Positions 24,115-32,945 are shown, counted from the first letter of the stretch. The stretch is DNA of 50,904 nt from Dehalococcoidia bacterium (GCA_011191985.1 DUEU01000074.1:1-50904); one strand, 5' to 3'. Notes: generated by a model from the sequence alone, not told the origin. Program-made: numbers and translations.

Positions 24115-25020
24115 TTGAACAGCGGTCCCAGGACATATAGATTAATTGCCGGGGAGAAGGGGGTTCGCCTTGACCGATACGTTTGTGGGGAATTCCCCGA
24201 GCTTTCTCGCACTCGGGTGCAGAGACTCATCGCCGATGGTTATATAACGGTCAGCGGTCAGACGGCCAAGCCCGGGCAGAGACTTGGCATCGGTGACAGG
24301 GTAGATGTTATTGTGCCTCCCCCCGCCCCCAGCCCCCTGGTACCTGAGCCCATGCCGCTTAATATCCTCTACGAAGACAACGATATTCTGGTCGTGGATA
24401 AACCGGCCGGGCTGACGGTGCACCCGGCACCGGGGCACCCCGGGCATACCCTGGTTAACGCCATACTGGCCTACTTTCCTCATCTGGCTGATATTGGCGA
24501 CTCGCTGCGGCCGGGGATTGTCCACCGCCTGGACAGGGATACCTCCGGGGTGATGCTGGTAGCCAAGAACCGTGCCGCCCAGGCCGACCTGGCGGAGCAG
24601 TTTAAGGCCCGCTCGGTGGCCAAGGTCTATCTGGTGCTGGTCAAGGGGCACCTGACGCCGGAGAGCGGCATCATCGAAGCGCCCATCGGCCGTGACCCCC
24701 GCAACCGCAAGAAAATGGCGGTGGTGTCTCAGGGGCGGGAGGCCCGCACTGAGTATCGCGTAATTAGATATGTGGGCAATTACACCCTCCTTGAGGTCAG
24801 GCTGGAGACCGGCCGCACCCACCAGATACGGGTACACCTTGGCGCCATCGGCTATCCCGTGGTCGGCGATAAGGTTTATGGAGTGAAGTCCCCCCACCTG
24901 TCGCGGCAGTTTGTCCATGCCTCTCGCCTGGGCTTCAGGCTGCCCGCCACCGGCGAATACGTGGAGTACACCTCGGAACTGCCAGCGGACTTGGCGCAGG
25001 CGCTAAGGGATATTGGCTAG
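24115..25020 (+). CDS. rluD: 23S rRNA pseudouridine synthase, RluA/RluD family
   Basis: This 301-residue protein has an N-terminal S4 RNA-binding domain (about residues 17-75, VRLDRYVCGEFPELSRTRVQ) and a RluA-type catalytic domain with the signature GIVHRLDRDTSG. D140 in HRLD is the expected nucleophile. It isomerises uridines in 23S rRNA. The start is TTG at 24115 with GAGGCGA upstream. The exact target positions cannot be told from sequence, so the RluD assignment rests on the S4 domain and the lspA neighbour. Confidence 0.92.
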   Translation: MNSGPRTYRLIAGEKGVRLDRYVCGEFPELSRTRVQRLIADGYITVSGQTAKPGQRLGIGDRVDVIVPPPAPSPLVPEPMPLNILYEDNDILVVDKPAGLTVHPAPGHPGHTLVNAILAYFPHLADIGDSLRPGIVHRLDRDTSGVMLVAKNRAAQADLAEQFKARSVAKVYLVLVKGHLTPESGIIEAPIGRDPRNRKKMAVVSQGREARTEYRVIRYVGNYTLLEVRLETGRTHQIRVHLGAIGYPVVGDKVYGVKSPHLSRQFVHASRLGFRLPATGEYVEYTSELPADLAQALRDIG

Positions 25021-25041
25021 AGAGGAATTTTTATCTGCTAT

Positions 25042-25164
25042 CTACCTCACCCCCTGTGTCCCCCTCTCCTATCAAGGAGAGGGGGATGAGTTTATTAAAA
25101 GAGGCTGCGCCTCTCTTTGACTCACTTCCTTATTTCTTCCCATTTTGACTGGGGTGGTAGAATG
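25042..25164. repeat. Dispersed two-hairpin repeat, copy A
   Basis: This copy starts with CTACCTCACCCCC. Hairpin 1 follows: CCCCCTCTCC (25060-25069) pairs with GGAGAGGGGG (25076-25085). Hairpin 2 is AGAGGC-TGC-GCCTCT (25100-25114). It ends with GGGGTGGTAGAATG (25151-25164), a sequence also found at the end of copy B. Related copies lie at 25875, 41683 and 45571 and a partial one at 44755. No open frame is present, so this is a REP-like or MITE-like non-coding element. Confidence 0.8.
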
Positions 25165-25235
25165 AATGAAAGCGTCAAAGACCTAGAGACTTAGAGATTG
25201 GGTGTCCATACACTTGGTATAAGGGTAGGCCAGTA

Positions 25236-25550
25236 ATGATGGATGTACTACTGTTTATTATTATCGTGATAGCCTCAGCGTTAATAGTATTAGTACTCTT
25301 AATGTTAACGCTTTGGAGAAAGAAAATAGAACATAAATTAAAAAGAAAGTTCGTCCGGAATGATTATGCTTTCTTTATACAATTGATAATAGGGATTACC
25401 ACAGTATTAGCAGCAGTTCTAATAGCGTTTGATGGTGATATTTGGGGAGAAAGCACTTTGGGGATTGCCAGGTTTATTGGGGCTTGTGGGCTTTGTTTAA
25501 TAATATCATCGTTTTTAAGGTATATACCTCATAATAGGATTCTACCTTAG
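25236..25550 (+). CDS. Small two-helix membrane protein, unknown
   Basis: This 104-residue protein has an N-terminal transmembrane helix (about residues 5-27, LFIIIVIASALIVLVLLMLT). A basic cytosolic stretch (RKKIEHKLKRKFVR) follows, then one or two further hydrophobic segments (AFFIQLIIGITTVLAAVLIAF near 45-65 and FIGACGLCLIISSFL near 80-95). It is AT-rich compared with neighbouring genes and lies between two copies of the dispersed repeat. No family is recognised. Two ATG codons in a row make the start ambiguous by one residue. Confidence 0.55.
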   Translation: MMDVLLFIIIVIASALIVLVLLMLTLWRKKIEHKLKRKFVRNDYAFFIQLIIGITTVLAAVLIAFDGDIWGESTLGIARFIGACGLCLIISSFLRYIPHNRILP

Positions 25551-25734
25551 AAAGTGGCTTACCGAGTTAAGAGTTATAGGGTACATATACAGAAACTTAG
25601 GGCGGTTTCTACAGCGGTAGAAATCCGAAGTTGATTAGAATTCACTTAAAAAGATTGCAGATACTGTAGAAGCGAAACTGGCAATACTTATTCTATCCAA
25701 CTACAATAACTTCAAATTACCCAAGGAGGTTATT
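25551..25734. other. AT-rich intergenic stretch
   Basis: With the doubtful small ORF and repeat copy B that follow, this forms a 475-base region lacking a well-supported gene. No RNA or repeat was recognised in this first part. Confidence 0.4.
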
Positions 25735-25845
25735 ATGTTCTGCCCCAAGTTACCCCAGAGCTTATTCTGCGGAAGTTATATTTTATATAGAATCATTCCG
25801 GCCAATGAGTTGCTAAAAAATAGACGTAGAGTTTCTTTCATATAA
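25735..25845 (+). CDS. Candidate 36-residue small protein
   Basis: An ATG at 25735 is preceded by a strong Shine-Dalgarno sequence (AAGGAGG, 5 bases upstream). It opens a 36-codon frame starting MFCPKLPQSLFCGSYILYRI and ending in a basic stretch (LLKNRRRVSFI) before TAA. No homology is recognised, and it lies just before a repeat copy. The good ribosome-binding site is the only support. It may equally be a decayed gene start. Confidence 0.3.
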   Translation: MFCPKLPQSLFCGSYILYRIIPANELLKNRRRVSFI

Positions 25846-25874
25846 ATAACTGAGCATAGATATGCACGGTGTTT

Positions 25875-25994
25875 AAGAGGGGCATTAGGCCCCTCTTTCT
25901 TCTTTCTTCCCCCTCTCCTTGGTAAGGAGAGGGGGATTAAGGGGGCGAGGTTACCAAAAATCCTAGAATATTGGGGAGGTGGGGTGGTAGAATG
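25875..25994. repeat. Dispersed two-hairpin repeat, copy B
   Basis: This copy runs in the opposite orientation to copy A. Hairpin 2, AGAGGGGC-ATTAG-GCCCCTCT (25876-25896), comes first. Hairpin 1, CCCCCTCTCC/GGAGAGGGGG (25909-25918 and 25926-25935), follows, then GGGGGCGAGGTTACC. A final GGGGTGGTAGAATG (25981-25994) matches the end of copy A exactly. Confidence 0.8.
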
Positions 25995-26025
25995 TATATT
26001 CAGGCAGTAAGAAAGGAGACGGGGC

Positions 26026-26253
26026 ATGAGTGTGCTGGCTATAATCGGCCTTATTCTGGCGTTTATCAATCCCGTCATCGGCGGGGTGCTGGTGGGCTAC
26101 ATCGTGTGGCTTGATGACCCGACCGTAGGCTTCCAGCTTATCGTACTGTCGTTGACGGTGGTGAGCCTCTACTTCGTGGGCTTTATTGTCTATATCAACA
26201 AAAGGATTAAAAAGCTCGAAAGCAGATTGAACGAGCTTGAAGGGAAGTCTTAG
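26026..26253 (+). CDS. Small two-helix membrane protein
   Basis: The 75-residue protein has two transmembrane helices (about residues 3-27 and 35-56) and a C-terminal amphipathic helix (NKRIKKLESRLNELEG) that could form a coiled coil. AAAGGAG lies upstream of the ATG. Its stop codon directly abuts the gltX start, so the two are translationally coupled. No function can be assigned. Confidence 0.65.
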   Translation: MSVLAIIGLILAFINPVIGGVLVGYIVWLDDPTVGFQLIVLSLTVVSLYFVGFIVYINKRIKKLESRLNELEGKS

Positions 26254-27729
26254 ATGACAGGACCGGTCAGAGTGCGTTTCGCCCCCAGTCCCACCGGCTA
26301 TCCTCACGTCGGCAATATCCGCACGGCCATGTTCAACTGGCTGATGGCGAGACACACCGGCGGCAAGCTCGTCCTGCGCATTGAGGACACGGATGTTGCC
26401 CGCAAGGTGGAGGGAGCTGTTGAGGCGATTATGGATGGCCTGAAATGGCTGGGGCTGGACTGGGACGAAGGGCCGGATGTGGGGGGCGACTACGGGCCTT
26501 ATTATCAGTCACAGCGCCTGGAGCTGTACCGGCAGGCAACCGAGCGCCTGGTGGCCCAGGGAGACGCCTACTACTGCTATTGCTCACCCGAGCGCCTAGA
26601 GGAGATGCGGGCGGAGCAGGTAAGGCTTAAGCAGCCGCCGGGCTACGACCGGCACTGTCGCGACCTGAGCCCGCAGGAGCGGGCAGAGCAGCAGGCCAAG
26701 GGCATCACGCCGGTGGTGCGCTTTAAAGTACCCCTGGAAGGGCAGACCACCTATAACGACGTGATATGGGGCGATATTACTTTCGAGCACGGCACCATCG
26801 ATGACTTTGTCCTCCTGAAGTCCGATGGCTACCCGACCTATCATCTGGCCAATGTCGTTGACGACCATGCCATGAAAATCAGCCATGTCATCCGGGCCGA
26901 GGAGTGGATATCGAGTGTCCCCCGTCACCTGCTGCTGTACCGCGCCCTGGGGCTGGCGCCGCCGCAGTTTGTCCACCACCCGATGATACTGGGGCCGGAC
27001 CGGGCCAAGCTGAGCAAGCGGCACGGTGCCGTCTCCATACTCGAATACCGGGCGCAGGGCTACCTGCCGGAGACCATGTTGAACTTCCTGTCCTTAATCG
27101 GCTGGTCGCTGGATGATAAGACCGAGATAATGTCACGCGAGGAACTCGTGGACAACTTCTCCCTGGAAAGAATAGGCCGGACCGGGGCTATCTTCAACCG
27201 GGAGAAGCTCGACTGGATGAACGGAGTGTACATCCGTGGCCTGAGCACAGATGATTTTGCGCAGCGAGCATTGCCTTTTCTGGAAAAGCATTTGCCGACC
27301 CCGGTGAAGCGGCCACTATCGGCTGACTATGTAAGAGAGATAGTGCCGCTCATCCAGGAGCGGGCCCGTACCCTGGTCGAGGTGGCCGGGCTGGCCGAGT
27401 TTTTCTTCCTGGATGAGCTGGAATATGACGCCGGCCTGTTGATTGGCAAGAATATGGACCGGCAGTTAGCAGTTAGGACGCTGAAAACGGCCGAAAACGG
27501 GCTTGAGCAGTTAGCGTCCTTTGATACCGAATCCCTTGAGGACTTGCTCAGGCCCATGGCGGTTGAGCTGGGTCTGAAGACAGGGCAGCTCTTCGGCACC
27601 CTGCGGGTGGCCACTACCGGGCGAACCGCTGCCCCGCCCCTGTTTCAGACTATGGCTGTGCTGGGCAAGGAGCGCTGCCAGCGGCGGATAGCGGCCGCCC
27701 TGGCCATGCTGGAGCGTTCTCCCCGATGA
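26254..27729 (+). CDS. gltX: Glutamyl-tRNA synthetase
   Basis: This class I aminoacyl-tRNA synthetase charges tRNA-Glu. The 491-residue length is normal. The ATP-binding HIGH-type motif is PSPTGYPHVGN (11-21) and the KMSKS-type motif is KLSKRHG (252-258). A Cys-containing segment, YCYCSPERLEEMR followed by a further Cys in YDRHCR, fits the zinc-binding insertion of many GltX proteins. The C-terminal anticodon-binding domain fills residues 330-491. It follows a small membrane-protein gene with no gap, and its last 4 bases overlap a CoA-transferase gene (ATGA). Whether it is discriminating or also charges tRNA-Gln cannot be told here. Confidence 0.96.
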   Translation: MTGPVRVRFAPSPTGYPHVGNIRTAMFNWLMARHTGGKLVLRIEDTDVARKVEGAVEAIMDGLKWLGLDWDEGPDVGGDYGPYYQSQRLELYRQATERLVAQGDAYYCYCSPERLEEMRAEQVRLKQPPGYDRHCRDLSPQERAEQQAKGITPVVRFKVPLEGQTTYNDVIWGDITFEHGTIDDFVLLKSDGYPTYHLANVVDDHAMKISHVIRAEEWISSVPRHLLLYRALGLAPPQFVHHPMILGPDRAKLSKRHGAVSILEYRAQGYLPETMLNFLSLIGWSLDDKTEIMSREELVDNFSLERIGRTGAIFNREKLDWMNGVYIRGLSTDDFAQRALPFLEKHLPTPVKRPLSADYVREIVPLIQERARTLVEVAGLAEFFFLDELEYDAGLLIGKNMDRQLAVRTLKTAENGLEQLASFDTESLEDLLRPMAVELGLKTGQLFGTLRVATTGRTAAPPLFQTMAVLGKERCQRRIAAALAMLERSPR

Positions 27730-28889
27730 ATGAAAGGGGCGCTCTAACAGGCTATCGTGTTCTCGACTTGACGGATGAAAAGGGCGTGTTCGGCTCCCGG
27801 CTGCTGGCTGACATGGGTGCCGAGGTCATTCGGGTGGAGAGGCCGGGGACAAGCCCAGCCAGCAGCCTCTTCTTCTGGGCGAATAACCTCGGCAAGAGAA
27901 GCATCACCCTTGATATAGAGGCAGGAGAAGGCCAGGACATATTTAAAAAGTTGGCGGCGACTGCCGATGTAGTGATAGAGAGTCACACACCGGGATACCT
28001 GGCGTCAATAGGGATCGGGTACGCAGACCTGGGTAAGATCAACCCCCGCTTGATTATGGCCTCAATCACCGACTTCGGGCAGGATGGTCTTTATCGGGAC
28101 TATTGTTCTTGCGGACTGGTGGCCAGCGCCCTGGGCGGGCAGGCGTATGTCTGTGGCGCGCCGGAAGGGCCACCGCTCAAGCCCGCTGGCGAGTCGGCCT
28201 ATTGCTCGGCCGGTCTGTTTGCAGCTATTGGCATTCTGCTGGCGCTGTTGAGCCGGCACAATAGCGGTGTGGGGCAGTATCTAGATATCTCGGTACACGA
28301 ATGTACTGCGGCTGCCCTTGACCATGTCCTGGTGCGCTATCTCTACGAAGGGGTGGTGGCTGGGCGGCGGGGCAGCCTCTACTGGAATGGCGCCTTCCGC
28401 GTTTTCCCGTGCCGTGATGGTTATGTCCTGCTTTCCCTGTTTCAGCACTGGCCGACAATGGTGGAGTGGCTGGCTGCTGAGGGCATGGCCGAGGATTTGG
28501 CCGATGAGAAATGGCTTGACCGTGAGTACCGGCTCCGGCACCTTGACCATGTGGTTGAGGTTATAGAGCGGTGGACACAACAGCACACTATGGTCGAACT
28601 GGTGGAGAAAGGCCAGCTAATGCACTTCCCCTGGGCGCCGGTAGTCTCGGTGTCGGAGCTTGTAGCCAGCCCGCAGCTTAAAGAGCGGGACTTCTGGGTG
28701 GCGGTGGCTCACCCGGGCACCGGTGAAAAAGTGAAATTTCCCGGGGCGGGGGCTAGGCTCAGCCGTTCTCCGTGGCGTGTAGGCGGCCGTGTGCCCAGAT
28801 TGGGTTCCGACAATAATGAGATTTACCAGAAGGAGCTTGGATTAACCTCTCAGGATGTTGAAGGCCTAGCCGCGAAAGGTGTCATTTAA
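27726..28889 (+). CDS. Family III CoA-transferase homologue lacking the catalytic Asp
   Basis: The 387-residue CaiB/BaiF-fold protein shows LLADMGAEVIRVERPG near the N-terminus and the GVGQYLDISVHE segment. The residue aligned with the nucleophilic Asp169 of formyl-CoA transferase is Tyr159 (ESAYCSAG), the same change as in the homologue at 10925. It has no Asp-bearing partner beside it. It overlaps gltX by 4 bases and so is probably co-translated with it, an odd pairing. It may bind CoA thioesters without the standard mechanism, or it may partner a transferase encoded elsewhere. Confidence 0.85.
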   Translation: MNERGALTGYRVLDLTDEKGVFGSRLLADMGAEVIRVERPGTSPASSLFFWANNLGKRSITLDIEAGEGQDIFKKLAATADVVIESHTPGYLASIGIGYADLGKINPRLIMASITDFGQDGLYRDYCSCGLVASALGGQAYVCGAPEGPPLKPAGESAYCSAGLFAAIGILLALLSRHNSGVGQYLDISVHECTAAALDHVLVRYLYEGVVAGRRGSLYWNGAFRVFPCRDGYVLLSLFQHWPTMVEWLAAEGMAEDLADEKWLDREYRLRHLDHVVEVIERWTQQHTMVELVEKGQLMHFPWAPVVSVSELVASPQLKERDFWVAVAHPGTGEKVKFPGAGARLSRSPWRVGGRVPRLGSDNNEIYQKELGLTSQDVEGLAAKGVI

Positions 28890-28912
28890 CGGGAGGAAGG
28901 GCACCGTCAAGA

Positions 28913-29662
28913 TTAAGACGTCGGTGAGGATACCGGCGTAACCTCGGGGGCTGTTCTGGGCTGGACGAGCTTGGCCAGCCAGATACTCAGCTCATACAGC
29001 AGTACTAGCGGGATGGCCACGATGCACTGGTTTATCGGGTCTATAGTCGGCGTAATAATGGCGGCCAGGATGAAGGCGAATATAATCGCCCCCTTGCGCC
29101 GGTCGGCCAGCCACTTTGGTTTGAGAACACCAATCCTGGCCAGAAAAGTGGTCAGCACCGGCATCTCAAAAACGAGGCCGACGGCCAGCAACAGTCTGGT
29201 TACCAGATTGATATAACTGCCTATTTTGGGCACAACATCAACTATATTGCTACCCCAGGTTAACAGGAAATATGTCATCCGTGGTATCAGGACGAAATAG
29301 CCGAAAGCAACACCGACGGCAAACATCAGCGCTATCCAGGGGAGTACCAGGTAAACATACCTTTTTTCTTTTCTGGTCAGGGCCGGCGAGACGAACATGA
29401 TGAGTTCATAGGTCAGGTATGGCGAAGCCAGTATAATGCCGCAGACAATGGCTATCCTCATGCTGATGCTGAGCATTTCGGTCATCTCGATGGCCTGGAG
29501 CTGGATGTCCATCGGCGCCGGTGCAATAAGGATATTGAGTATCCATTCGTAGAAAATGAAGGATATGACAGTCGTAATCAGAACGGCGATAACGCCACGG
29601 ATGAGCCGGCGCCTGAGCTCGGCGAGATGGCCGAGGATGGTTAGATTTCTGTCACTGCTCAC
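28913..29662 (-). CDS. tatC: Sec-independent protein translocase TatC
   Basis: TatC is the six-helix membrane receptor for twin-arginine signal peptides. The 249 residues begin HLAELRRRLIRGVIAVLI (about 11-28), with the conserved acidic and basic face of the first helix. SPYLTYELIMFVSPALTRKEKR is near residues 81-102 and the middle region FEMPVLTTFLARIGVL near 163-178. It closes a leftward cluster with two tatA genes and the formate dehydrogenase genes, whose FdhA carries a Tat signal, so its main client is evident. It is convergent with the CoA-transferase at 27726. Confidence 0.95.
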   Translation of the reverse strand: MSSDRNLTILGHLAELRRRLIRGVIAVLITTVISFIFYEWILNILIAPAPMDIQLQAIEMTEMLSISMRIAIVCGIILASPYLTYELIMFVSPALTRKEKRYVYLVLPWIALMFAVGVAFGYFVLIPRMTYFLLTWGSNIVDVVPKIGSYINLVTRLLLAVGLVFEMPVLTTFLARIGVLKPKWLADRRKGAIIFAFILAAIITPTIDPINQCIVAIPLVLLYELSIWLAKLVQPRTAPEVTPVSSPTS

Positions 29663-29689
29663 TCACTTCAGTCCCTTACCCACCTGAAG

Positions 29690-29905
29690 CTAATCGCCCT
29701 TGTTCTCCTGCGGTGGAAGCTTTTTTTCTTGTTCTTCGGTCTCTTTGGTAATCTGCGTGGTGAGGTCAAAGGTCGCTTTCTTCAGGGTACGCGCTACTTT
29801 GCCCAGCGTCCTGCCGACCTCGGTTATCCTTCCCGGCCCCCATATTATCAGGGCCACCAGAAGGATGAGCAAGATTTCCCCCATACCCATGCCGAAAAAA
29901 TCCAT
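29690..29905 (-). CDS. tatA: TatA/TatB-type translocase subunit
   Basis: The 71-residue protein has an N-terminal transmembrane helix (GMGEILLILLVALIIWGPGR) followed by a hinge and an amphipathic helix (LGKVARTLKKATFDL), then a charged tail. This is the TatA/TatB layout. The Gly-Pro-Gly in place of the usual FGP and a Glu at position 10 make the A-versus-B assignment uncertain. It may play the TatB-like role because the other copy (30013) looks like a canonical TatA. tatC begins 28 bases downstream. Confidence 0.88.
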   Translation of the reverse strand: MDFFGMGMGEILLILLVALIIWGPGRITEVGRTLGKVARTLKKATFDLTTQITKETEEQEKKLPPQENKGD

Positions 29906-30012
29906 TACCCTTGCCTCGTGTTAAAGACTACAGACCAGGTAGCGACCTGGCTCAGCCAATGTCTATTGAGTACCCTTTCAAGCAGGTCTGTAAAATAGTG
30001 GTTTTGCGGTTG

Positions 30013-30234
30013 TTACGCAGTAGCGTCCTTGGTTGCGTTCTCAGCGGGCTCGCTTTTGGCCTTGGCCTCGGTTACCGTGTCCTCATCTTCACCGGCCTGC
30101 CCCTTGCGGAACGCTCGCATACCCTTGCCAATAGCACTGCCTACCTGCGGCAGCTTGCCCACCCCAAAGACGATCAGGATAATCAATACAATAAGACCGA
30201 TTTCCAAAGGGCCCATGCGACCAAAAAATGGCAT
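30013..30234 (-). CDS. tatA: TatA translocase subunit
   Basis: This 73-residue protein has the canonical TatA N-terminus (GPLEIGLIVLIILIVFGVGKLPQVGSAIGKGMRAFRKG is split here into helix GPLEIGLIVLIILIVFGVG and amphipathic part KLPQVGSAIGKGMRAF). An acidic low-complexity tail follows. It forms the pore-like part of the Tat system and lies 107 bases upstream of the second tatA. AAGGAGGGAG precedes the ATG. An extended -10 element upstream suggests the tat genes can be transcribed separately from the fdh genes. Confidence 0.92.
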   Translation of the reverse strand: MPFFGRMGPLEIGLIVLIILIVFGVGKLPQVGSAIGKGMRAFRKGQAGEDEDTVTEAKAKSEPAENATKDATA

Positions 30235-30281
30235 AACTCCCTCCTTTTAAAGAAACACTGCCAGTATATCCGTCTCACTCT

Positions 30282-30290
30282 ATTATATCA
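30282..30290 (-). promoter_or_regulatory. Extended -10 upstream of the tat genes
   Basis: The minus strand reads TGATATAAT about 48 bases before the tatA ATG at 30234. No good -35 is seen. It lies in the 287-base gap after fdhE, which otherwise holds no recognised gene. Confidence 0.4.
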
Positions 30291-30521
30291 AATAAATCAA
30301 GATAAGACCTGTCTAAATTGCGGTATCTTATATTCTTCCGAGAGAGGAGCAGGGGCAACCTGGAGCCCTTATTCACTCCGTCTTGACGCATCCCTGTGGA
30401 GTGAAAGACCTGGAGTACCGGGTACCGGGATTCTGTACTGGTAGTGACTGGCAATAGACAATACCGGCCGGGATATTAATGATTTGGATACCGCCGGCCG
30501 ATGTTTCCCTGCGTGTTGGCG

Positions 30522-31430
30522 CTAGCTTTCATCCCCCTTGGCCGAGTTACCCCGCATTGTCTCGCCCCCTTCTTCCTTCCGTGACGCCGAACCAGGACGG
30601 TATCCGTCGTTATGGGCCTGGGTATCGATGTCTAGGGTAAGGTAGCGCTCCAGCGGTAGCAGGATCTCATCCTCGGTCTGCCTGAGGTCGATGGTTTTGA
30701 GATAGCTGCGGCACCGCTCGCAGACGTGCAGACGGTAGAGCCCTTTGTCATCGGTAAAATAGGCAAGGTCATCCTGGTTCTGGGTACCACAGTAAGGGCA
30801 CTGCAAGCGCTGAAAGGGCCACTCGGCATCGCACCGGGAGCAGACAAGCCATCTGCCGCCGCGTTCCTTATCCAGAAAAGCAAAATCAGGATTACCTCCG
30901 CAAATCGGGCAATAGCCGCGCCGCCATTGCTCCAGATTCACCAGCTTGAGCAGGGCCTCACAATGTCTTATCAGGAAGGGACGAAAGGCACCGTGGATGA
31001 TAAGAGTTAGCAGGGCTTCACCGGTGTCGCTTGTCGCCTTCGGCAGCGGCAGCCGGGCGCCTTCGTACCAGGCCTGAACAACCTCCTTTGACGGGCTAAG
31101 ACGATGGTCGGCCCCCCCCAGGTTTTCCGGGACCTCGCGCAAGACTTCTTGATAACTGGCGAACAGCGCCGCGACCTCATCGAACACGTTTTGCAGCAAT
31201 GACCAGTCGATGGCGAGGTCATCAAACCCTAGTACCGGGGTGCCGTGCCGTATTCGGTCGCCGATGGTCTCCCCGCTAAGGTTGAGTTCGACGGCGCCGA
31301 TACGCGACTCGGCCGCTGATTGAATGCGCAGCAGCCCCCGGTAGAACTCCAATGACTTGGGAAGGGCACCTTCGTGCCCTTCCTGTTCGTCCAACCGTTC
31401 TAGGGTTTTGCTGTCTGATTCCACAGTCAC
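30522..31430 (-). CDS. fdhE: Formate dehydrogenase accessory protein FdhE
   Basis: FdhE is a cytosolic iron-binding chaperone needed for maturation of Tat-exported formate dehydrogenases. The 302-residue protein has the two rubredoxin-like Cys sets in its C-terminal half: CPICG and CSRC, then CPYCG and CERC. A helical N-terminal domain precedes them. It starts 5 bases after the cytochrome subunit gene, placing it last in the fdhABI-E operon. The start is GTG at 31430, chosen because AAGGAGG lies 10 bases upstream inside the 3' end of the preceding gene. Confidence 0.92.
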   Translation of the reverse strand: MTVESDSKTLERLDEQEGHEGALPKSLEFYRGLLRIQSAAESRIGAVELNLSGETIGDRIRHGTPVLGFDDLAIDWSLLQNVFDEVAALFASYQEVLREVPENLGGADHRLSPSKEVVQAWYEGARLPLPKATSDTGEALLTLIIHGAFRPFLIRHCEALLKLVNLEQWRRGYCPICGGNPDFAFLDKERGGRWLVCSRCDAEWPFQRLQCPYCGTQNQDDLAYFTDDKGLYRLHVCERCRSYLKTIDLRQTEDEILLPLERYLTLDIDTQAHNDGYRPGSASRKEEGGETMRGNSAKGDES

Positions 31431-31435
31431 CAGGA

Positions 31436-32095
31436 CTATGCCTCCTTCTTGCCCTTGGACACCTCATCGTACCATTTACCGTGGTGCGATTTAGCATACT
31501 CCACGGATACTGTGCCGCGGCCTATCATCGAGTTCCACGGCCCGGATTTCAGCGGGCGCATGAGGGGATGGAACGAGAGGTAGACATGTACAAAGAGCAT
31601 AGCGCCACTAACAATGAAGGCAACATCGTGGAAAAACACCATCCACTGCAGGAGTGCCGCCGGTGCTAACTCTTTGAAAAACCACATAATGAGTCCGGTT
31701 ATCACAAAGACGGCCCCGAAGACCAGGGCAATGAACCACCATAACTTCTGGCCGGCATTTATATGGGGTTGCGGCGGCATTGCCTTTTCATCGCACAGCA
31801 TGTAATAGCGCGGGGCGGCAAAAAGCCAGGCGATGTCGTCAGCTCCCCAGATAAAGGCCTCTTTAATGCCTCTCCAGGTGGCTTGCCAGTTCATACTCAT
31901 GTATACCAGAGGCGCTATGATAAAGACTACCGCCGCGACGCGGTGTATCACGCGGGTCCAGCTGTCCTCAGCCAGGGCCGCCAACCCCGGAACGAAAAGG
32001 ATAAGACCGGTGAGGAACAGTACCACAAATGCGCAAAGGTGTACCCAGTGTAAGACCCGGGTTGGTTTCCGGTAACGCTCTACTTCCTGTGCCAT
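31436..32095 (-). CDS. fdhI: Formate dehydrogenase cytochrome b subunit (gamma)
   Basis: This 219-residue integral membrane protein has four transmembrane helices and histidines placed for two b hemes: RVLHWVHLCAFVVLFLTG in helix 1, RVIHRVAAVVFI in helix 2 and HDVAFIVSGAMLFVHVYLSFH in helix 4. It anchors the FdhAB complex and passes electrons from formate to the membrane. It begins 1 base after fdhB. The family is the FdnI/FdoI type. No quinone-site prediction is possible from sequence alone, and Dehalococcoidia often lack quinones. Confidence 0.92.
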   Translation of the reverse strand: MAQEVERYRKPTRVLHWVHLCAFVVLFLTGLILFVPGLAALAEDSWTRVIHRVAAVVFIIAPLVYMSMNWQATWRGIKEAFIWGADDIAWLFAAPRYYMLCDEKAMPPQPHINAGQKLWWFIALVFGAVFVITGLIMWFFKELAPAALLQWMVFFHDVAFIVSGAMLFVHVYLSFHPLMRPLKSGPWNSMIGRGTVSVEYAKSHHGKWYDEVSKGKKEA

Positions 32096-32096
32096 C

Positions 32097-32945
32097 TTAC
32101 TCCTCCTTCTTCTTGGCGGGTAGTGCTCTGGCCAGTTTGGCTTCCCGGGCGACCAGGTAGTTTATACCTAGCCCTATTATAACCAGACCACCTACCGCCC
32201 AGCCAACCGGTTGCAACACGCTCTGCCAGGCAACCGTTGTCCCCGGGACCTGAGGATTGGCGGGCAGACCGTAGATTTCTGGGTGGTCGTCCAGGACGTA
32301 CATCACATGCAGGCCGCCCAACTCCTTCTCGCCATAGAGATAGGCATTAACATAGCCCTTGTCTTTGAGCGCCTGTACCCGGCTTTTACCTTCAGCCAGC
32401 AACTGATTGCGGTCACCGAATACCAGGGCATCCGGCGGGCAGGTCTTAACACAGGCCGGCTCATATCCCTCGTTAAGGCGGTTCAGGCCAGCACTGGTGC
32501 AGAGAGTGCATTTATCCATTTTGGCGATACCGGTAATCAAATTGCGGTCACTGCGGGGTACTCCGAAGGGGCAGGCGTCTACGCAGTAGCCGCAGCCGGT
32601 GCAGGTATCCTTGTTGTAAGCCACGAAGCCCGACTCGTCGTGGTAGAGGGAGCCGTTAGGACATACCCGGACACAGCCGGCGTCGGTGCAGTGCATACAG
32701 GCACGTCGGGTGAACAGCCAGCGCACCTTGCCCCCGGCCTCTACTTCGCGGAACTCCATCTTCAGCCAGGTCGTTGGTGAAAGGTCGGGCGGGTTTTCGT
32801 AGCTGCCCCAGTTAACCGTCTTATCCCAGGTATAGGGTGGTTCCGGGATGAATTCGTCGTTCTCATTCCACTGCTTGCAGGCTACCTGACAACCGCGGCA
32901 AGCCGTGCATCTGGTCGCATCGTATAATATTGCTTTTTCTGCCAT
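32097..32945 (-). CDS. fdhB: Formate dehydrogenase iron-sulfur subunit (beta)
   Basis: The 282-residue electron-transfer subunit carries ligands for four [4Fe-4S] clusters: CTACRGCQVAC, CMHCTDAGCVRVC, CTGCGYCVDAC and CTLC...CVKTC. A C-terminal transmembrane helix (about WAVGGLVIIGLGINYLV) anchors it, as in FdnH. It has no signal peptide, so it should be carried through the Tat system with FdhA. I chose the ATG at 32945 because GGAGG lies 6 bases before it. A TTG four codons earlier overlaps that ribosome-binding site. Confidence 0.94.
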   Translation of the reverse strand: MAEKAILYDATRCTACRGCQVACKQWNENDEFIPEPPYTWDKTVNWGSYENPPDLSPTTWLKMEFREVEAGGKVRWLFTRRACMHCTDAGCVRVCPNGSLYHDESGFVAYNKDTCTGCGYCVDACPFGVPRSDRNLITGIAKMDKCTLCTSAGLNRLNEGYEPACVKTCPPDALVFGDRNQLLAEGKSRVQALKDKGYVNAYLYGEKELGGLHVMYVLDDHPEIYGLPANPQVPGTTVAWQSVLQPVGWAVGGLVIIGLGINYLVAREAKLARALPAKKKEE

